Of a DNA stretch of 64,000 nucleotides, positions 46,300 through 58,149 are shown one piece after another. Every line of letters starts with the position of its first letter. Within the stretch, counting starts at the first letter, position 1. The stretch lies in assembly GCA_010909165.1 (NCBI GenBank), contig VJWM01000203.1, positions 281,471 to 345,470 on the forward strand, written 5' to 3'. The position numbers and the translations under genes are program-made. The notes under the pieces are model-generated. The model ran no database searches. It was not told the DNA's origin and saw only the letters and a program-made list of their open reading frames with translations. The stretch is from Anthoceros angustus (lineage: Eukaryota > Streptophyta > Anthocerotopsida > Anthocerotales > Anthocerotaceae).

Positions 46300-49150
46300 G
46301 CTGTCAGGCTGTCCCTCTGCAGGTGACACAGAAAAAGTAATTAGCTCCAATTTAGCCCTGGCTCATCCGAAATTAGCCTCTACAGGCACGGTCATAGGCA
46401 TAAGGAGCACTTACCAACAACAACTTTTGAAGATCAATGAGAGTCAAGTTCAGCACTGCATCACATCATAGAGTAGCAACCTGTTATGCCTCATCCTGAC
46501 AAACTTCAAACCTTGCAGAGATCGTCTTCACTACTAGCACGTGCATATGATCATAAGGGTGAAAGATACTGTCGACTTGTTTCACAATTTGATTTCATCG
46601 TTCATTTGACCGTAGGGCCACAAGTAAATCCTTCAAATTTGAGATGTAAATCTTCTGGGTAGACATACCATGAGGAGAATATATGCTCAGTTGACACGGA
46701 ACGGGAGAGATCTGCTTGCTGCGCCTAGTGACTCTGTCGGTCTCATCAGATATCTCTTTCCTAAAAGCAGCTGCAACCACATACTCACTCGTCAGCTCGA
46801 AACTTGCAAAAGTCTATAATCATGGAAAGACCTAAACAGAATATGCAAGTTTCTCGATATTCACCGTCCACACTTGCAAAAAGAGTGAAAGAACCCTAAA
46901 CCTAAGAAGAAAGACTGAAACATGCGTCCCCTCACAAAGCACAACAAGCAAGATCCTGAGGACCTCCACATCAAAAGCAAGTACACAACATTACCATAAT
47001 CCGTAAACCTTCTCTTCGCCATGGACAAATTCGCCATGTTCGGAACCATCGTCCATCTTGTGCAGCTGTAAAACTAGGGACGCCTCGTTACAATCCCTAC
47101 AAATCACCGTCGCACTGATCATGTTGGAAGCCATTTGCAATACATCTGCTTTACCCGGCCCACTTCTTGTAATCCTAAACCGAGGTGAATTGAAGATCTA
47201 TCACCATCCTAATGCTGAATCCAGCTGGGGCTTCGAGAAAACGACAGCATGAAAAGATGCATTTTAGATCCAATCTGCATCTAATTCGATCTGTCCACGT
47301 CCGTGATCCAGTGTAAGAGAAGATGCACACCTGAGCCTCAAGGCGAGAAATCCTTCCACGATGCTCCAGCACAGACGACTTTCTAGAACTCTGTTGCGAG
47401 ATTAAACAGTCAGAGGAACCAGAATTCTAGACGCGCACCAGCTGGAAAGAGCTCCTCCCGGAGACCCACATGGAAAGCGTTGCCTACTTCCAGAATTGCA
47501 ACTAAGTAGTAGAGGAAAGCCAGTCCGGTCGTCCAACTTGTGGTAAAATAAACCAAAATTTGTGACTGGCGTCCGCTAAGGGCTCCCAGTGGAAAGGGTC
47601 CTGCTCTGGATAAGATCTCTTCCTCCGCACGTTCGGCTTGTCGAAGACGGATTGCCTACTGGACACGGTAGGACGCCTTAGGAATTCCTCTTGTATCTTT
47701 TCATTTCCACATGATGCCATTGCATAGCTCCGGTCATGGACTCAAGTTACAATGGACTTGGAGTTCCAATGAACCCATGTCTGGCTGTAACTCCTTCGAG
47801 GACTTGCCAACTCCACGCTCACTGCTCACTACACAAACCAAAACAGACAGCAAGTCTATTTCCAACCCAGTCTGACCGTGATCTGGTGTCACCGTAATCT
47901 GGTGTCTTAAGAGCCCTGAAACTGAGCCCCATGTATCCTCCCTGACGTATACTCTTCTGCCTGGACAGGATAGATTTGTGGTTGGTGAAAGTTATCAGCC
48001 GTACTTGTCAAGAGATGCAGGTTCGAGCTGCCGCACCGGTATTGGATGGAGATAGCGATCTCGAAAGCAATAATGACTAACACCTTTGGCTTGTTTGCCA
48101 GAGATGTAACTTGATAGTAGATCCAGCAAGCTCATCCAGGTCTTGCCACTCATCCTGTGTCATATCTGGTTTGACGCCAACAGCTTTATGGTTAATGCTT
48201 GTCGAGGCACCGACAACCGTCGTCGTCGAAGAGAAGCCATTTGTGACATGAAGGCAGGAGCTGCAGATGCGATTTGAGTGAAGGACATCCTGTCCCAGCT
48301 TTGCCTGGTCGGAAGATGAAAATACATCCTGGCGGTCTACAAAGGATGTAAAATCAGTGAACCAGAAGACCGCCAATCTGGACTTGCTTCTTGAAACCAA
48401 CCGCTGCAGCTGTACAAACACGCACGTTCTGCCCTCCCTACCCATAGCCTTTATGAGCCATCATCTGTTCATCCAAACAAGGACGCTATGAGACGTCTCG
48501 CCAAACAGGAATGCGTAGAAAAGGAGAAGTGAGAAGACCCTATCATAAGCAGTTTGATGCACCAACAGTGTGTCGCTGAAGACGATATCTGACACTTGAT
48601 TGAAGGCATTACAGGTTGGTTAATTATGGTAGACCCTGGCCGCACCCTACTTACGCTGGCCAGGCATGTGAGGAGCATGGAATGGTTAAGACCAGTGTAG
48701 CATTCTAGTTAGTGTGCTGCGCAACTCGGGACACAGGAATTTCTTCTCGTATCCTGCTCCGGTTTTGTGCACGACCTCCATGTCCGTGATCTTGCCAATC
48801 ACGCTTGCTAGAATGCTCAGCACATCTTCCGTTTGAGAGCCCTCAATGATGGCTTCCATCAAAGCTATGATAAAGTTTGTGCCTTTCTCGACATCCCTGA
48901 AAGATTCGTCTCCACAACTGCTTCTGCTGTGAGATCCTTAGGATCGTTCACCACAACATCAGTTTTAAACTTTGAAGGTCTGGAGAAGAGCTTCACGTCG
49001 CCCTCTACCGCTCCTCCAGGTCTGTCTTCTTCCATGCTTACAGTCATTGCGCAACCGCTCCGATTGCCTGCTTCCACGCTTTCGTTACCATATAGTAGCT
49101 TCTGCACTGAGGCGATTGCTGCGAGTAACGTTTTCTTCCAATAAAGGGTC
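46300..49150 (-). CDS. Unrecognised coding-like minus-strand segments
   Basis: Several minus-strand frames look protein-coding: AAIASVQKLLYGNESVEAGN and KFKTDVVVNDPKDLTAEAVV (49,150-48,870); FIIALMEAIIEGSQTEDVLS and TDMEVVHKTGAGYEKKFLCP (48,870-48,700); RTCVFVQLQRLVSRSKSRLA (48,430); ADVLQMASNMISATVICRDC (47,150); VAAAFRKEISDETDRVTRRS (46,775). They may be exons of one gene or shuffled pieces; I cannot name a domain. At 47,500-47,720 there is a stretch homologous to 50,520-50,700 (VVQL / GRPDW region), linking it to the ROCO-associated repeats. Confidence 0.35.
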
Positions 49151-49423
49151 ACTTGTTACACGGAGGGATAGACGTGTCCGCCACTCTTGCAAAACATCCT
49201 GAAGAGGTCCCTGGCTTCCTCAAAGGCACTGGGTAGATGGGCTTCAGGCCTCGCTGGCCAGAACCATTGATAATCAGGAACATCCAAGCCGGAGGAAATC
49301 TGCCTGGAAAGCTTTTCTGATTTTCAAGAAGGCACTTCATCAAACTGTTAGAACTGATTGATACTGGGTGTGAGGTTCTCTACACACTCAATCCTGATGA
49401 TCCCTTCCATAAGTTCAACTCCA
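49150..49423 (-). pseudogene. ROCO COR-region fragment (left flank of inverted block)
   Basis: The minus strand reads ELMEGIIRIECVENLTPSI, then KKCLLENQKSFPGRFPP and NGSGQRGLKP. It parallels ELVEGIIRTECVENLTLCIY, LLKRVLQTNKSVQGDF and NGSGRLQMV in the main ROCO gene. It ends at 49,423, where the orientation of ROCO sequence flips. Confidence 0.6.
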
Positions 49424-50430
49424 AGTCCTGCCTACAGAGAAAGGGGTGCTCGCACAACAAGACGCACCAGTTCAAACGTCTCGGTTTGTCAGCATCCGAC
49501 GTACTATATCCCTCCTGGAACAACTACTCGGAGATGGGGAGCAACTGTTGCAAACCATCAATCAAGGGATAAAATTTTTGAAGCAAGAGGTGAAAGCAGT
49601 GGAGTCAAAGTGGATAGAATTGGCGAGACTTTGCAACTTATCCAACGAGAGATTAGCGCTATCAAGGCTGGGCAGGAAGCTACTCAACAATTCTTGCTTT
49701 CTAAGATGGATGAGATTATGTATTTCTCTGCAGAATTAGAAAGCAGTGAGATACCAGACGTCCCTACATCACCACTGCAGACGTGGATCTAGCACAGAGG
49801 TTGATTGCAGGGGTGCGTGAGGGCAAAGCGGCTAAGCTCCATTTCATGTGCGAAAACATCTTTGGGAATCCCATCGTGCAGGGCCAAACTGGATTCGACT
49901 TGACATTGGAAGATGCGAAGTGGAAGTGGATCAGGCCCATAGCAATCATAGGTATCAAGGTTTTGGTTTTCCTAGTGAAAGCTGGCCTACATGTGGCTGC
50001 CGGCATTGGGAATGCGGTTCCTGACCCTTCCACCAGCTTGGATGGACCGGTTTCTGTGGCTGCGGCCTTTGGGAATCAGCCCTGTCCCATTAAATCTGGA
50101 CCTGACAGGACCAGCTGCGAGCCAGAACACTCCCGTGCAAGAGGCATGGATTGCTCTGAAGAATCTTTTGCAGCCGTTGCTGAGGGATCAAATGGCCGAC
50201 AGATTCCAACTGCATAAGGTGCAATTTCTGACGGAGCAACTAAAACGTCGTGTGTTGCAGCCTAACTTCGGCATTTGCAGGATTTGGAGAGGACACAGGG
50301 GACGTCGATGATCGTGTTGATGTTTTGATGAGGTCTGGTATGGGTAATCGAGTAAGACCAAACAATCGATTTTCTCCTGAGAGCGTTGCAGAACTGAGAG
50401 CGTTTTGTGCTTCTCCTGACGGTGGTGCGA
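49424..50430 (+). pseudogene. ROCO C-terminal region in inverted orientation
   Basis: The plus strand reads EKGARTTRRTSSNVSVCQHP, then ERLALSRLGR and KMDEIMYFSAELESSEIPD; QRLIAGVREGKAAKLHFMCE; LTLEDAKWKWIRPIAIIG; KAGLHVAAGIG. This is the same C-terminal block as in the main ROCO gene, here frameshifted around 49,790 and 50,020. It then runs through VQEAWIALKNLLQPLL into a diverged COR piece (GEDTGDVDDRVDVLMRSG, ESVAELRAFCASPDGG, 50,280-50,430). It ends in the hairpin at 50,402-50,455. Confidence 0.7.
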
Positions 50431-50455
50431 CTGCCGTCAGGGGAAGCACAAAAGA
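50402..50455. repeat. Hairpin at an inverted ROCO junction
   Basis: TTTTGTGCTTCTCCTGACGG, then TGGTGCGACTG, then CCGTCAGGGGAAGCACAAAA form a ~20-bp stem with an 11-nt loop. The left arm is plus-strand COR coding (AFCASPDG). The right arm continues as minus-strand COR coding (FLKEHVIAKLKSFV). It is therefore a head-to-head join of two homologous COR copies. Confidence 0.8.
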
Positions 50456-50730
50456 TTTCAACTTTGCAATCACATGTTCCTTGAGAAACTCCTCCAGGAT
50501 GCCAGCGCCAACAAAGGGCCTTCTGGTCGTCCAACTGTGGTATATTATAAACCCTAAACTTGTGACAGGGGAGGATCCTGCTCTGGGAAAGCCCCATCTG
50601 GAGGAGATCCTGCTCAGGGCTTCATTTCGCACATTGAGCTCGTTTGAAAAGTCTGCAAAGACTCGATCAGGATTTCTTGCCGGACATGGTAGGAGGAATT
50701 CCTTCTGCTTCTCCTCCCAGCACCTAGTCC
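50445..50730 (-). pseudogene. ROCO COR-region fragment (right flank of inverted block)
   Basis: The minus strand reads ILEEFLKEHVIAKLKSFVLP, matching IEFLKEHVIAKLKSFVLP at 42.3 kb in the main gene. Upstream on the same strand is ELNVRNEALSRISSRWGFPR / GSSPVTSLGF, shared in diverged form with 47,500-47,720. Confidence 0.6.
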
Positions 50731-51400
50731 TCCACTTCCCAGCACCTAGTCTCTAGGTTCTACTTGCTCGGTGGCTCGTTTTGGAAAACACTTGACACAG
50801 CCTTTCATCTAGGCTTGCCTGTTGTGGATCTATCCCTATCCAATGTCTTAACAAATCGCCCATGCGAACTATTACCAAGCCTATTACCAAATTATTATCA
50901 AACAAAACTAAGGTATTTTCCATTACCATTCTACTTTTCAAGATGTAATACGGCTTGAAATTAGTCGTTGTCATCGTGTATGTGGGCAGAGAGTATCCTA
51001 CACACCTCCCCTATGCCTCTACCCTCGTCGATTATGAACTGCCAATCTCATGTCTTCAAACATTCAGCTAACCTAACGTCAATGTTCAAAAATTGCTTCC
51101 AACAATTAGGTCTACTTCCTTTAATGATAAATAACCTGCAGAATACCAGGCAGTACGGGGATGGCACTGGAAGACACTAAGGAGGATCCATTCACGTGGG
51201 AGGCTGAGGTGGTTTAAAGGCTTCTCTACCTGGGCAAGAATTGAACAGGTGATAAGAAACTGTCAAGGGGGCCATAGGAATAACAGCTTTGTCAAGGTTG
51301 GGTAGGAATCAAGAGTCATTCCCGGCACATGTTGACGATATCATGCACGTTTTCTTGCGTGCCCTGGAGAAAGCATCACGCTTCTAAAACATAGTTTAAA
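50731..51400. other. No recognised gene
   Basis: AT-rich stretch around 50,850-50,960, with nothing diagnostic on either strand. Confidence 0.4.
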
Positions 51401-51432
51401 AATCGGTATTCACAGACTTGCGCCCATGACGG

Positions 51433-51822
51433 AGATGTCGTCCACAACAGGTGAGCTTGAAAGCTGGCACTGGCCTGACAAGTACTTGCAAGGAAGAAGC
51501 AATTGGAGGGCTGCGATGTACGCAGTGATGGATGAACTCGTCAGTGTCCAGCAATAATGCAAGGCTGGGCCACCTGTCTGTGTCCTTCTGGAACGCGTCA
51601 ATCAGGGATGCTTCTTCGGGCCATGCCGTCCACAACAGATGAGCTTGAAAGGAAGCTGGCACTGGCCTGACAAGTACTTGCAAGGGACATGAGAGCGCGA
51701 ACTGGAGGGCTGCGATGTACACAGTGATGGCTGAACTCGTCAGTGTCCAGCAATAATGCAAGGCTGGGCCACCTGCCTGTGTCCTTCTCTGGGACGCGTC
51801 AGTCAGGGATGCTTCTTCGGGA
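51433..51822. repeat. Direct tandem duplication, ~190-bp unit, two copies
   Basis: GTCCACAACAG.TGAGCTTGAA through CAGTGTCCAGCAATAATGC to TCAGGGATGCTTCTTCGG occurs twice head to tail (51,433-51,620 and 51,627-51,822). On the minus strand both copies encode SLIDAFQKDTDRWPSLALLL then DTDEF..HHCVHRSP, an unrecognised peptide. It may be a duplicated exon upstream of, and antisense to, the DJ-1/PfpI gene. Confidence 0.75.
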
Positions 51823-52021
51823 TGGGACTTCGCAAGGATATGACTTCGTCAGGATGTGACTCCATCAAAGCATAAGGCTTTAGTATCCATCCCCAGGCAG
51901 GCGTGAGGCCATATAGCCTGGCTACCAGGGCTATCCATTCCACTCCATTCCACGCCTTTCAAATCCCATTTCAGTTCTTCCCAACTTCCATCCAGGCTGC
52001 AGCTGTTCCAAGAGCAATACG

Positions 52022-52811
52022 ATGGGCGACAGCGTGAAGGTGGCAAGCATCGGCATCCCTTTGTTCCAGGGCTTCACTGCTCTGGACCTAATTGGGCCTT
52101 ACGAATGTCTGTGGCAGCTGGAAGGCGTGCATGTGTATTTGGTGGGTGCCGAGGAGGGCCAGCAGTATACGACAGACAGCCAGATGGTCACTCACTGCAA
52201 CTAGATCATACAAAACCTGCCCAACCCGGACGTCATCCTTGTTCCTGGAGGCTTGACGCTGTACGAAACTTCCAAAGCAAATGGGTGGAGGAAGGGCAAT
52301 GGAAGGCCATCATCGACTGGGTCCGGCAGGTGAGTCCTGACTGACCAACTCTGTTTCCTTCATCAAATGGACATCTCAGGAATGCAGAAATGTGCTAATT
52401 GCAGGCCCACCAGACATCCAAGTACACGACGTCTGTCTGCACAGGAGCATTGATCCTGGCTGCTGCAGGGCTGCTCAAAGGGGCCAACGTCACCACACAT
52501 TGGATAGCAAGGGAGGAGATCCAGAGGCCTGAATATGGGGCGACTTACGTCCCGAAGCGAGTCGTGTGGGTAGATGAGGTGAGCACACCGACACCGTGCA
52601 CTACATGACTGCATACCACTTGCTGCTTAGATAGTCATTGAACAAACTTACAAGTCATCTGGGCGGGCTGCAGGAGAACTCCAAGATCTCCACATGCGCC
52701 GGAGTATCGTCTGGAATTGACTTCGGGCTGACGCTCTGTGCAAAACTCGCTGGCGAAAGCAAGGCCAGAGCTATCCAGCTCACAATAGAGTACGATCCTC
52801 AGCCCCTTTGA
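52022..52811 (+). CDS. DJ-1/PfpI-family protein (isonitrile hydratase-like), three exons
   Basis: Exon 1 (52,022-52,329) starts MGDSVKVASIGIPLFQGFTA and continues LDLIGPYE, then NLPNPDVILVPGG. Exon 2 (52,405-52,578) carries the nucleophile elbow TSVCTGALILAAAGLLKG and THW. Exon 3 (52,674-52,811) carries TCAGVSSGIDFGLTLCAKLA and ends IEYDPQPL-stop. Both introns are phase 0 with GTGAGT..GCAG and GTGAGC..GCAG borders. The Cys in SVCTG is the conserved catalytic Cys of the DJ-1/PfpI superfamily, and the 'FxGxTALDxxGPYE' start and 'GV(S/T)SGIDFGLTL' end fit the isonitrile-hydratase/InhA branch. Exon 1 has an in-frame TAG after MVTHCN (52,202) and a 1-nt shift near LYET (~52,270), so it is a recent pseudogene or carries sequence errors. 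Confidence 0.82.
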
Positions 52812-53129
52812 TTGCGTCATTCCGGCCAAGATCGAGTTGGCACAGCAGGCGGTTACGGATGCTCTTGCCGGGCTGTGAGACATCGATAGGAGGTTCAAGG
52901 AGTTCCCACGATGCTTCCATGGCCAGCCAGCAATTTAGAGGGCGGGGCCCGAGCCCCAACAAATGTGTACTCATGTCACAGCGAGCAGATAGTCCCTGCT
53001 GTCTCCTTTTATCTCCAGAGCTGCCTGCAGTTTTCCAATGCAGCAAACCATTCGCAATTGTCGTGGAATGCCCGGCCTGTACCCACACCGTGCTTCGCAA
53101 TCATCCTGGTTCCAAATACTTGAACTGTC

Positions 53130-56100
53130 TCAATGCCAGTCCCACAAGAACATTTGCCATCCACAAAGCAGTGAACACGGTGTGCATCCCTGACGATGAT
53201 TTGGCGCTGCTCAAGGCGTGACATAATCTTGGTGCTACTGTGACAGTCATTGCACATGCGAAGGTTCTTAGTTACCACTAGAGTTGTCCTCCGGAGTGTT
53301 AAGGAGGCCATATGCTAATGCCAACTTCTCCGCATGTCCACACAATGCATCTTCCTTTTCACTCTCTGAAACTGCCTTCAGAACCAGGTCAGTCAAAGGC
53401 ACGTGCCCGCCTTCATCCTGCACCCTCACGTTCATGCTAATCAACTTCGAGCAACGTCACCCTCTCGTCTCCACGGTGAACTCGTGACCTTATTGTTCAC
53501 TTCAATACCAGCCTTTGCGGGCTTTTTCCAAGCACCTGCGCACTTTCTCAACCTTTCTATTTCCTCTACATCACCCCACATGCCTGCATTTGCATAGATA
53601 TTCCCCAGTAGCACATAAGCAGCTGCAGTCTGGGGCTCCAAACGTACCAGACGTTCAAAACATCGCCTTCCACGCTCTACATCACCATGGCTTTTACACG
53701 CACTCAGCAAAGAAGTCCACCCCACAACATCATTTTCAAAGGGCACTGACTGCAACAATTTTTCAGCAGCCTCCAAATCCCTGACCGCCCAAGAAGATCA
53801 ATCATGCAGTTATGATGCTGGTCTGTTGGCTCAATGCCCTGCTCCTTCATCATCCGAAATACCGCTGGCCCTCTTTCACCAGCCCCTTGTGACTGCAAGC
53901 TACCAGCAGAGAAATGAACGTAGCACCGTTGGGCTCCACACCTTCCTCCGCATTTCTTCGAAAAACTGTATTGCCCTGTGGCCATCCCATGTTTGGCATA
54001 ACCATTCAGCAGACTATTCCATGTCACCACATCTTTCACAGGCAACGTTTCAAACACTTGGCGAGCACCTTCCAAGCTCCCACATTTTGCATACATGTCC
54101 ACTAGACAGTTGCCGACAACCACATCACAATCTAGTCCCTTATCTTGGGTCACAGCATGAAGCTGCTTTCCTGATGCAAACCTCCAACACTGGCACATGC
54201 ATTCAGGAGCCAGACAAACGTAACATGATTACCCACAGACAGCACCTCTTGTTGCATACTTGCATAAAGATCCAACGCATCTTGACCAAGCCCCTGCTGA
54301 CAATAGCCTCCAAGAATTGCATTCAAGCTACCACGTCTCTACTAGAGAGCCGGTCAAAATTCTGCGTGCATCCTCTAAGCTTCCACATCTTGCATACATG
54401 TCGACCAGGCAGTTGCCAACAACCAGATCACTTTCTAATCCTCTTTGTTCAATTTGCAGATGAAGCTGCTTTCCTTGTTGCAAGGCTCTCACAATGGCAC
54501 ATGCTTTCAGGAGGGACACGAAAGTGATGTGATTTGCTGGAGCCATGCCATCCTCTTGCATAACTGCATACAGATCAAGAGCTTCTTGGCCAAGGCCATG
54601 ATTGGCATATCCTCCAATCATTGCACTCCATGTCACAACATCTCTTCTGGGCAACTCGTCAAAGACCCTCCGAGCAAGCTCAATGTCCCCACACTTGGCA
54701 TACATGTCGACTAGGCAGCTTCCCACAACCATATCAGTGTGCAGTACCCTTTCCTGAATCAGAGAATGCAGCTGCTTTCCTGCTGCAGAGCCCTGAGGCT
54801 GGCACAAGCCTTGAGGAGGCACACGAACGTGACACGATCAGGTAGTGTCTTGCCCTCTTGCTGCATGCTTGCATAAAGATCAAGGGCTTCTTGACCAAGT
54901 CCATGCTGCGCATACCCTGCAAACATGGCATTCCATGTCACCACACTTCTAGTGGGCAGGTTGTCAAAAGTTTACGAGCATCCTCTAAGTTCCCACATTT
55001 TGCGTACATGTCAACCAGGCAGCTGCCAATGACCACATCATTCTCCAGCCCTCTTTTCCGAATCAAGGAATGGAGCTGCATGCCCTGATGCAAAGCACCC
55101 ACAATGGCGCACGCTTTTAGCAGGGACACAAACGTGACGTGATTGGCTGGATACAAGCCGTCCTGCTGCATGGAGGCATACAAATCCAGCGCTTCTTGAC
55201 CTCGTCCATGCTGAGCATACCCTGCGATCATGGCAGTCCATGTCACCACATCTCTCGTGGGCAAATCATCAAACACAGCACGAGCATCCTCTAAACTGCC
55301 GCACTTTGCATACATATCCAGCAAGGAGCTGCCAACAAACATATCAGGCTCATGAGAACTCTCCAGGATGTCGGTATGCACCTCCTTCCCGGAAGCCAGG
55401 TCCCCTGCCACAGCACAGGCCTTGAGGACTGCCACGAATATATGGTTGTTAGGCTTCATCGCCGACTGCCGCATCTGGCGATACAGTTTCACGGCCTCGG
55501 CAGGCTGCCATGATCCGCGTGCGCCTTAATAATGGAAGCCCATGCGAAGGTGTTAGGAGCAGCTATCTTGGAAAACACGTTCACCGCGTCCTCCACCAGG
55601 CCATGAGAGGCATACATCCGTATGATGTGGTTGCCCAGAAACCTGTCCGTCTCCTTCCCACTTCTAACAGAGAGGACATGGACACGTTTCCCGTTATGCA
55701 AATCCTCTGTGCAATGCACCTCTTGAGCACAGAATAGAGAAGACTGGTGTCAGAACGCAGTCCCTCTGCACCAGGAGGTCCAAAGCTTCAATAGCCTCAC
55801 CTAGCTGGCCCTTGTCACACAGCCTCCGACAGACATCCACCTCCGACTCATCCTCTCCATGTCTCCACGGGCCAGCCTGGCTCCCTGAGGAAGAGCTGGT
55901 CCCAGCATGCCCTTGCGCATCCCACGCAGCTAGCTGAGCCTGCAGCCAGCCAGGATTCCTTGGATTGTCTATCCACAGGGCCTTCTTGGAGCGCTTGTGC
56001 CTGAAGTCCGGATGGCGGGGACTCCTCTTAGCCTGCCTGCAATCCCACCACTGTGCGGGATCCGAGAAAAAGCTTGCCACAAAAGCTCCTGCTGTTCTTG

Positions 56101-56291
56101 TTGCGTTTTGCCTTCATGACGTAGCTGGCTCCAGCAATAGCAGCCTGTCCTTCAAACTTCCCACACCAGGTGACATGGCAGGGGGACCAGAGCTGAGGTG
56201 GACCATTGCGACCACCACAGATCCATACGTCTTGCTGCTTGATCACAACATTCCCAGGAGCCCACTTTGGGTGCAGGAAGCTGGCAGCCAT
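53130..56291 (-). CDS. PDF-motif (OSB-type) PPR protein, PLS-E-DYW class (RNA-editing factor type)
   Basis: From ATG 56,291 there are ~65 unassigned residues, then the PDF motif at ~56,095-55,940: [51 protein letters not shown]. PPRs follow: [10 protein letters not shown] (55,790), [14 protein letters not shown], then about five PLS triplets with [14 protein letters not shown] and [10 protein letters not shown] motifs ([48 protein letters not shown]) lead to the DYW deaminase: [16 protein letters not shown] (HxE, ~53,325), [16 protein letters not shown] (CxxCH, ~53,250) and GKCSCG. A 1-nt shift at the end turns GDW-stop into read-through, so the stop is taken at 53,130. Breaks near 55,490, 54,950, 54,350 and 53,790 fall in T- or A-runs; without them the gene codes for ~1,050 residues. 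The expected role is site-specific C-to-U editing in mitochondria or plastids. Confidence 0.85.
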
Positions 56292-58140
56292 AACCCTAGC
56301 CTAGAGCTCATGGCACATCGACAGACATGGACACACGATCACTCCACCCTATAATCCACTCCACTCCACTGTTCCTTCCTTCCTTCCTTGCAAGACGTTA
56401 CGTCTGTGCCCTCTAGAGTCATGAGGACTCTTTGCACCCGCAGCATTGGTGAGGACTGACCTGCATGGGTTGAGTGCACGATGCGTAAGGTGGTGTGTTG
56501 AATGACGTCTTTAAATTTGGAATGTTCCTAGCCTGTAGCGCGAAGGCTTGAAACTTGAAAGGAGCAAGTGAGCACGAGCAAGATAGCAGCATGCTAGCTA
56601 GGGATGCTGCCATGATTCATTTTTCTTTATTGAAGATAATGCACATTTTTCACAATTTCTGCGGATTGCGGGTTCTCATCAACTGATTTGTCTGGACATA
56701 TGGTACATGGATGGTGGCTGGCTAGCTGCAGTGAGCACACTGGATGGGATGCGGAAGAAAAGAAAGGCTGCCAGGGCAGTTCTACCCAGAAGCCGCCGCT
56801 GTATCATATCACCTGCGCAAAATTTCATCCATCCCACAGCGTCTTTTTGCGGTATGAGAAGGGAGATGTCCCTGACAGAATTTTACAATCCTGTCCTTGA
56901 TTGCATCAGGGCCAGCCTTGTCGGCCAGGGCCATGAGTCTAGTCCTGGAATGGTGGCAGGAGAGGCCCTTACTTTGCTTCTATTTTTACTCATTTCACCT
57001 ACGCCTTCACACAACCTCTACTAATCAGTTTCATTTTCATGTAAACAGCTTGTTAGTATAGACGGTGTAACAGTGGATATGTCTTTATCTTGCACCATGA
57101 CTGTGAATCATGTGGATCTGTCCCGTGTCACACGCCAATACACGCCTTCTCCATTCTACTTACCGGTCCGCCATTGGGCTCGCTTGGGCTTTGTCCATTG
57201 TTTCAACATATTATTGGGCTCGCTTGGGTTTTGTCCTTGTTTCAACATATCACTGCTAAAACACTTATCTAAGTTTGTCTTCGTCTCATAATGAACTGCA
57301 TTTTTTGGGCTTTGTAGATTTACGCTGTTGATTCCCTAGAAACATAATCGAGAGCATCGAATTCACTGAAAAAGGGTAGGACGATCAAGTTATAGAGCGG
57401 ACCTTATAACATCTTAGATGAGATGCTTTTGGGAAGGATGGGCTATTCTTTGTGTGGAGATTTAACCTTGTCTCTTAATGTTGAGTTTTGTATCGAGCTA
57501 TAAATATTCTTTCGACCAAAACCCAACAAAGACATGCTTCCTTAAACGAAACCCAATAAATCATATTTTTCACAAGAACGTTCCCCTCACACTATTGATA
57601 CACACTTAGGGTACTATATAATTAGTGATGCACATTCTTTAATGCATGCACAATTGAATTCAGCACCTTTAAACTCCATAAGAAATGTCTTAAGTATGTA
57701 AGTTAGTTCACGGTCTAATATGTCCATAGTCAAAAGTGCTACTTCCCTCGACAAAAAATGTAATACATAGACTACCTACGTGAGAATAGGCATGGGTGGA
57801 AAGTGCTCTAGTTCATGCAACAAAAGATGTGCTTATCGGGACTAAGGAGTACCGAATCTAGAATGGATGGGTGGTACCACATCTCGGTAGTATCTAATTG
57901 GAAGGTCACTAACCGAATTTCAATGAATTTATGGTTATCGATAAAGAACCTAATGGTTACCATGACACTCTTCAAGAGGAAGGTTTGGTAACATTAGATG
58001 ATTGACATTAGCTATCACTGAATAACAATATCTTTCTTAATGGGGAATCTATACAAAACCCTTCACCTTGCAAAGGTCTTGAAAGCACCTCCACAGTATG
58101 AAACTTGTCTCCTCACTCAATGACACCAAGGTCTCAATGA
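56292..58140. other. No recognised gene
   Basis: The first ~100 bp may be the 5' flank of the PPR gene (CCACTCCACTCCACTG and CTTCCTTCCTTCC runs). A ~46-bp direct duplication (GGGCTCGCTTGGG.TTTGTCC, TTGTTTCAACATAT) lies at 57,177-57,252. 57,300-58,140 is AT-rich and may be the 5' part of the copia relic, without clear motifs. Confidence 0.45.
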
Positions 58141-58149
58141 CACAGAGGA

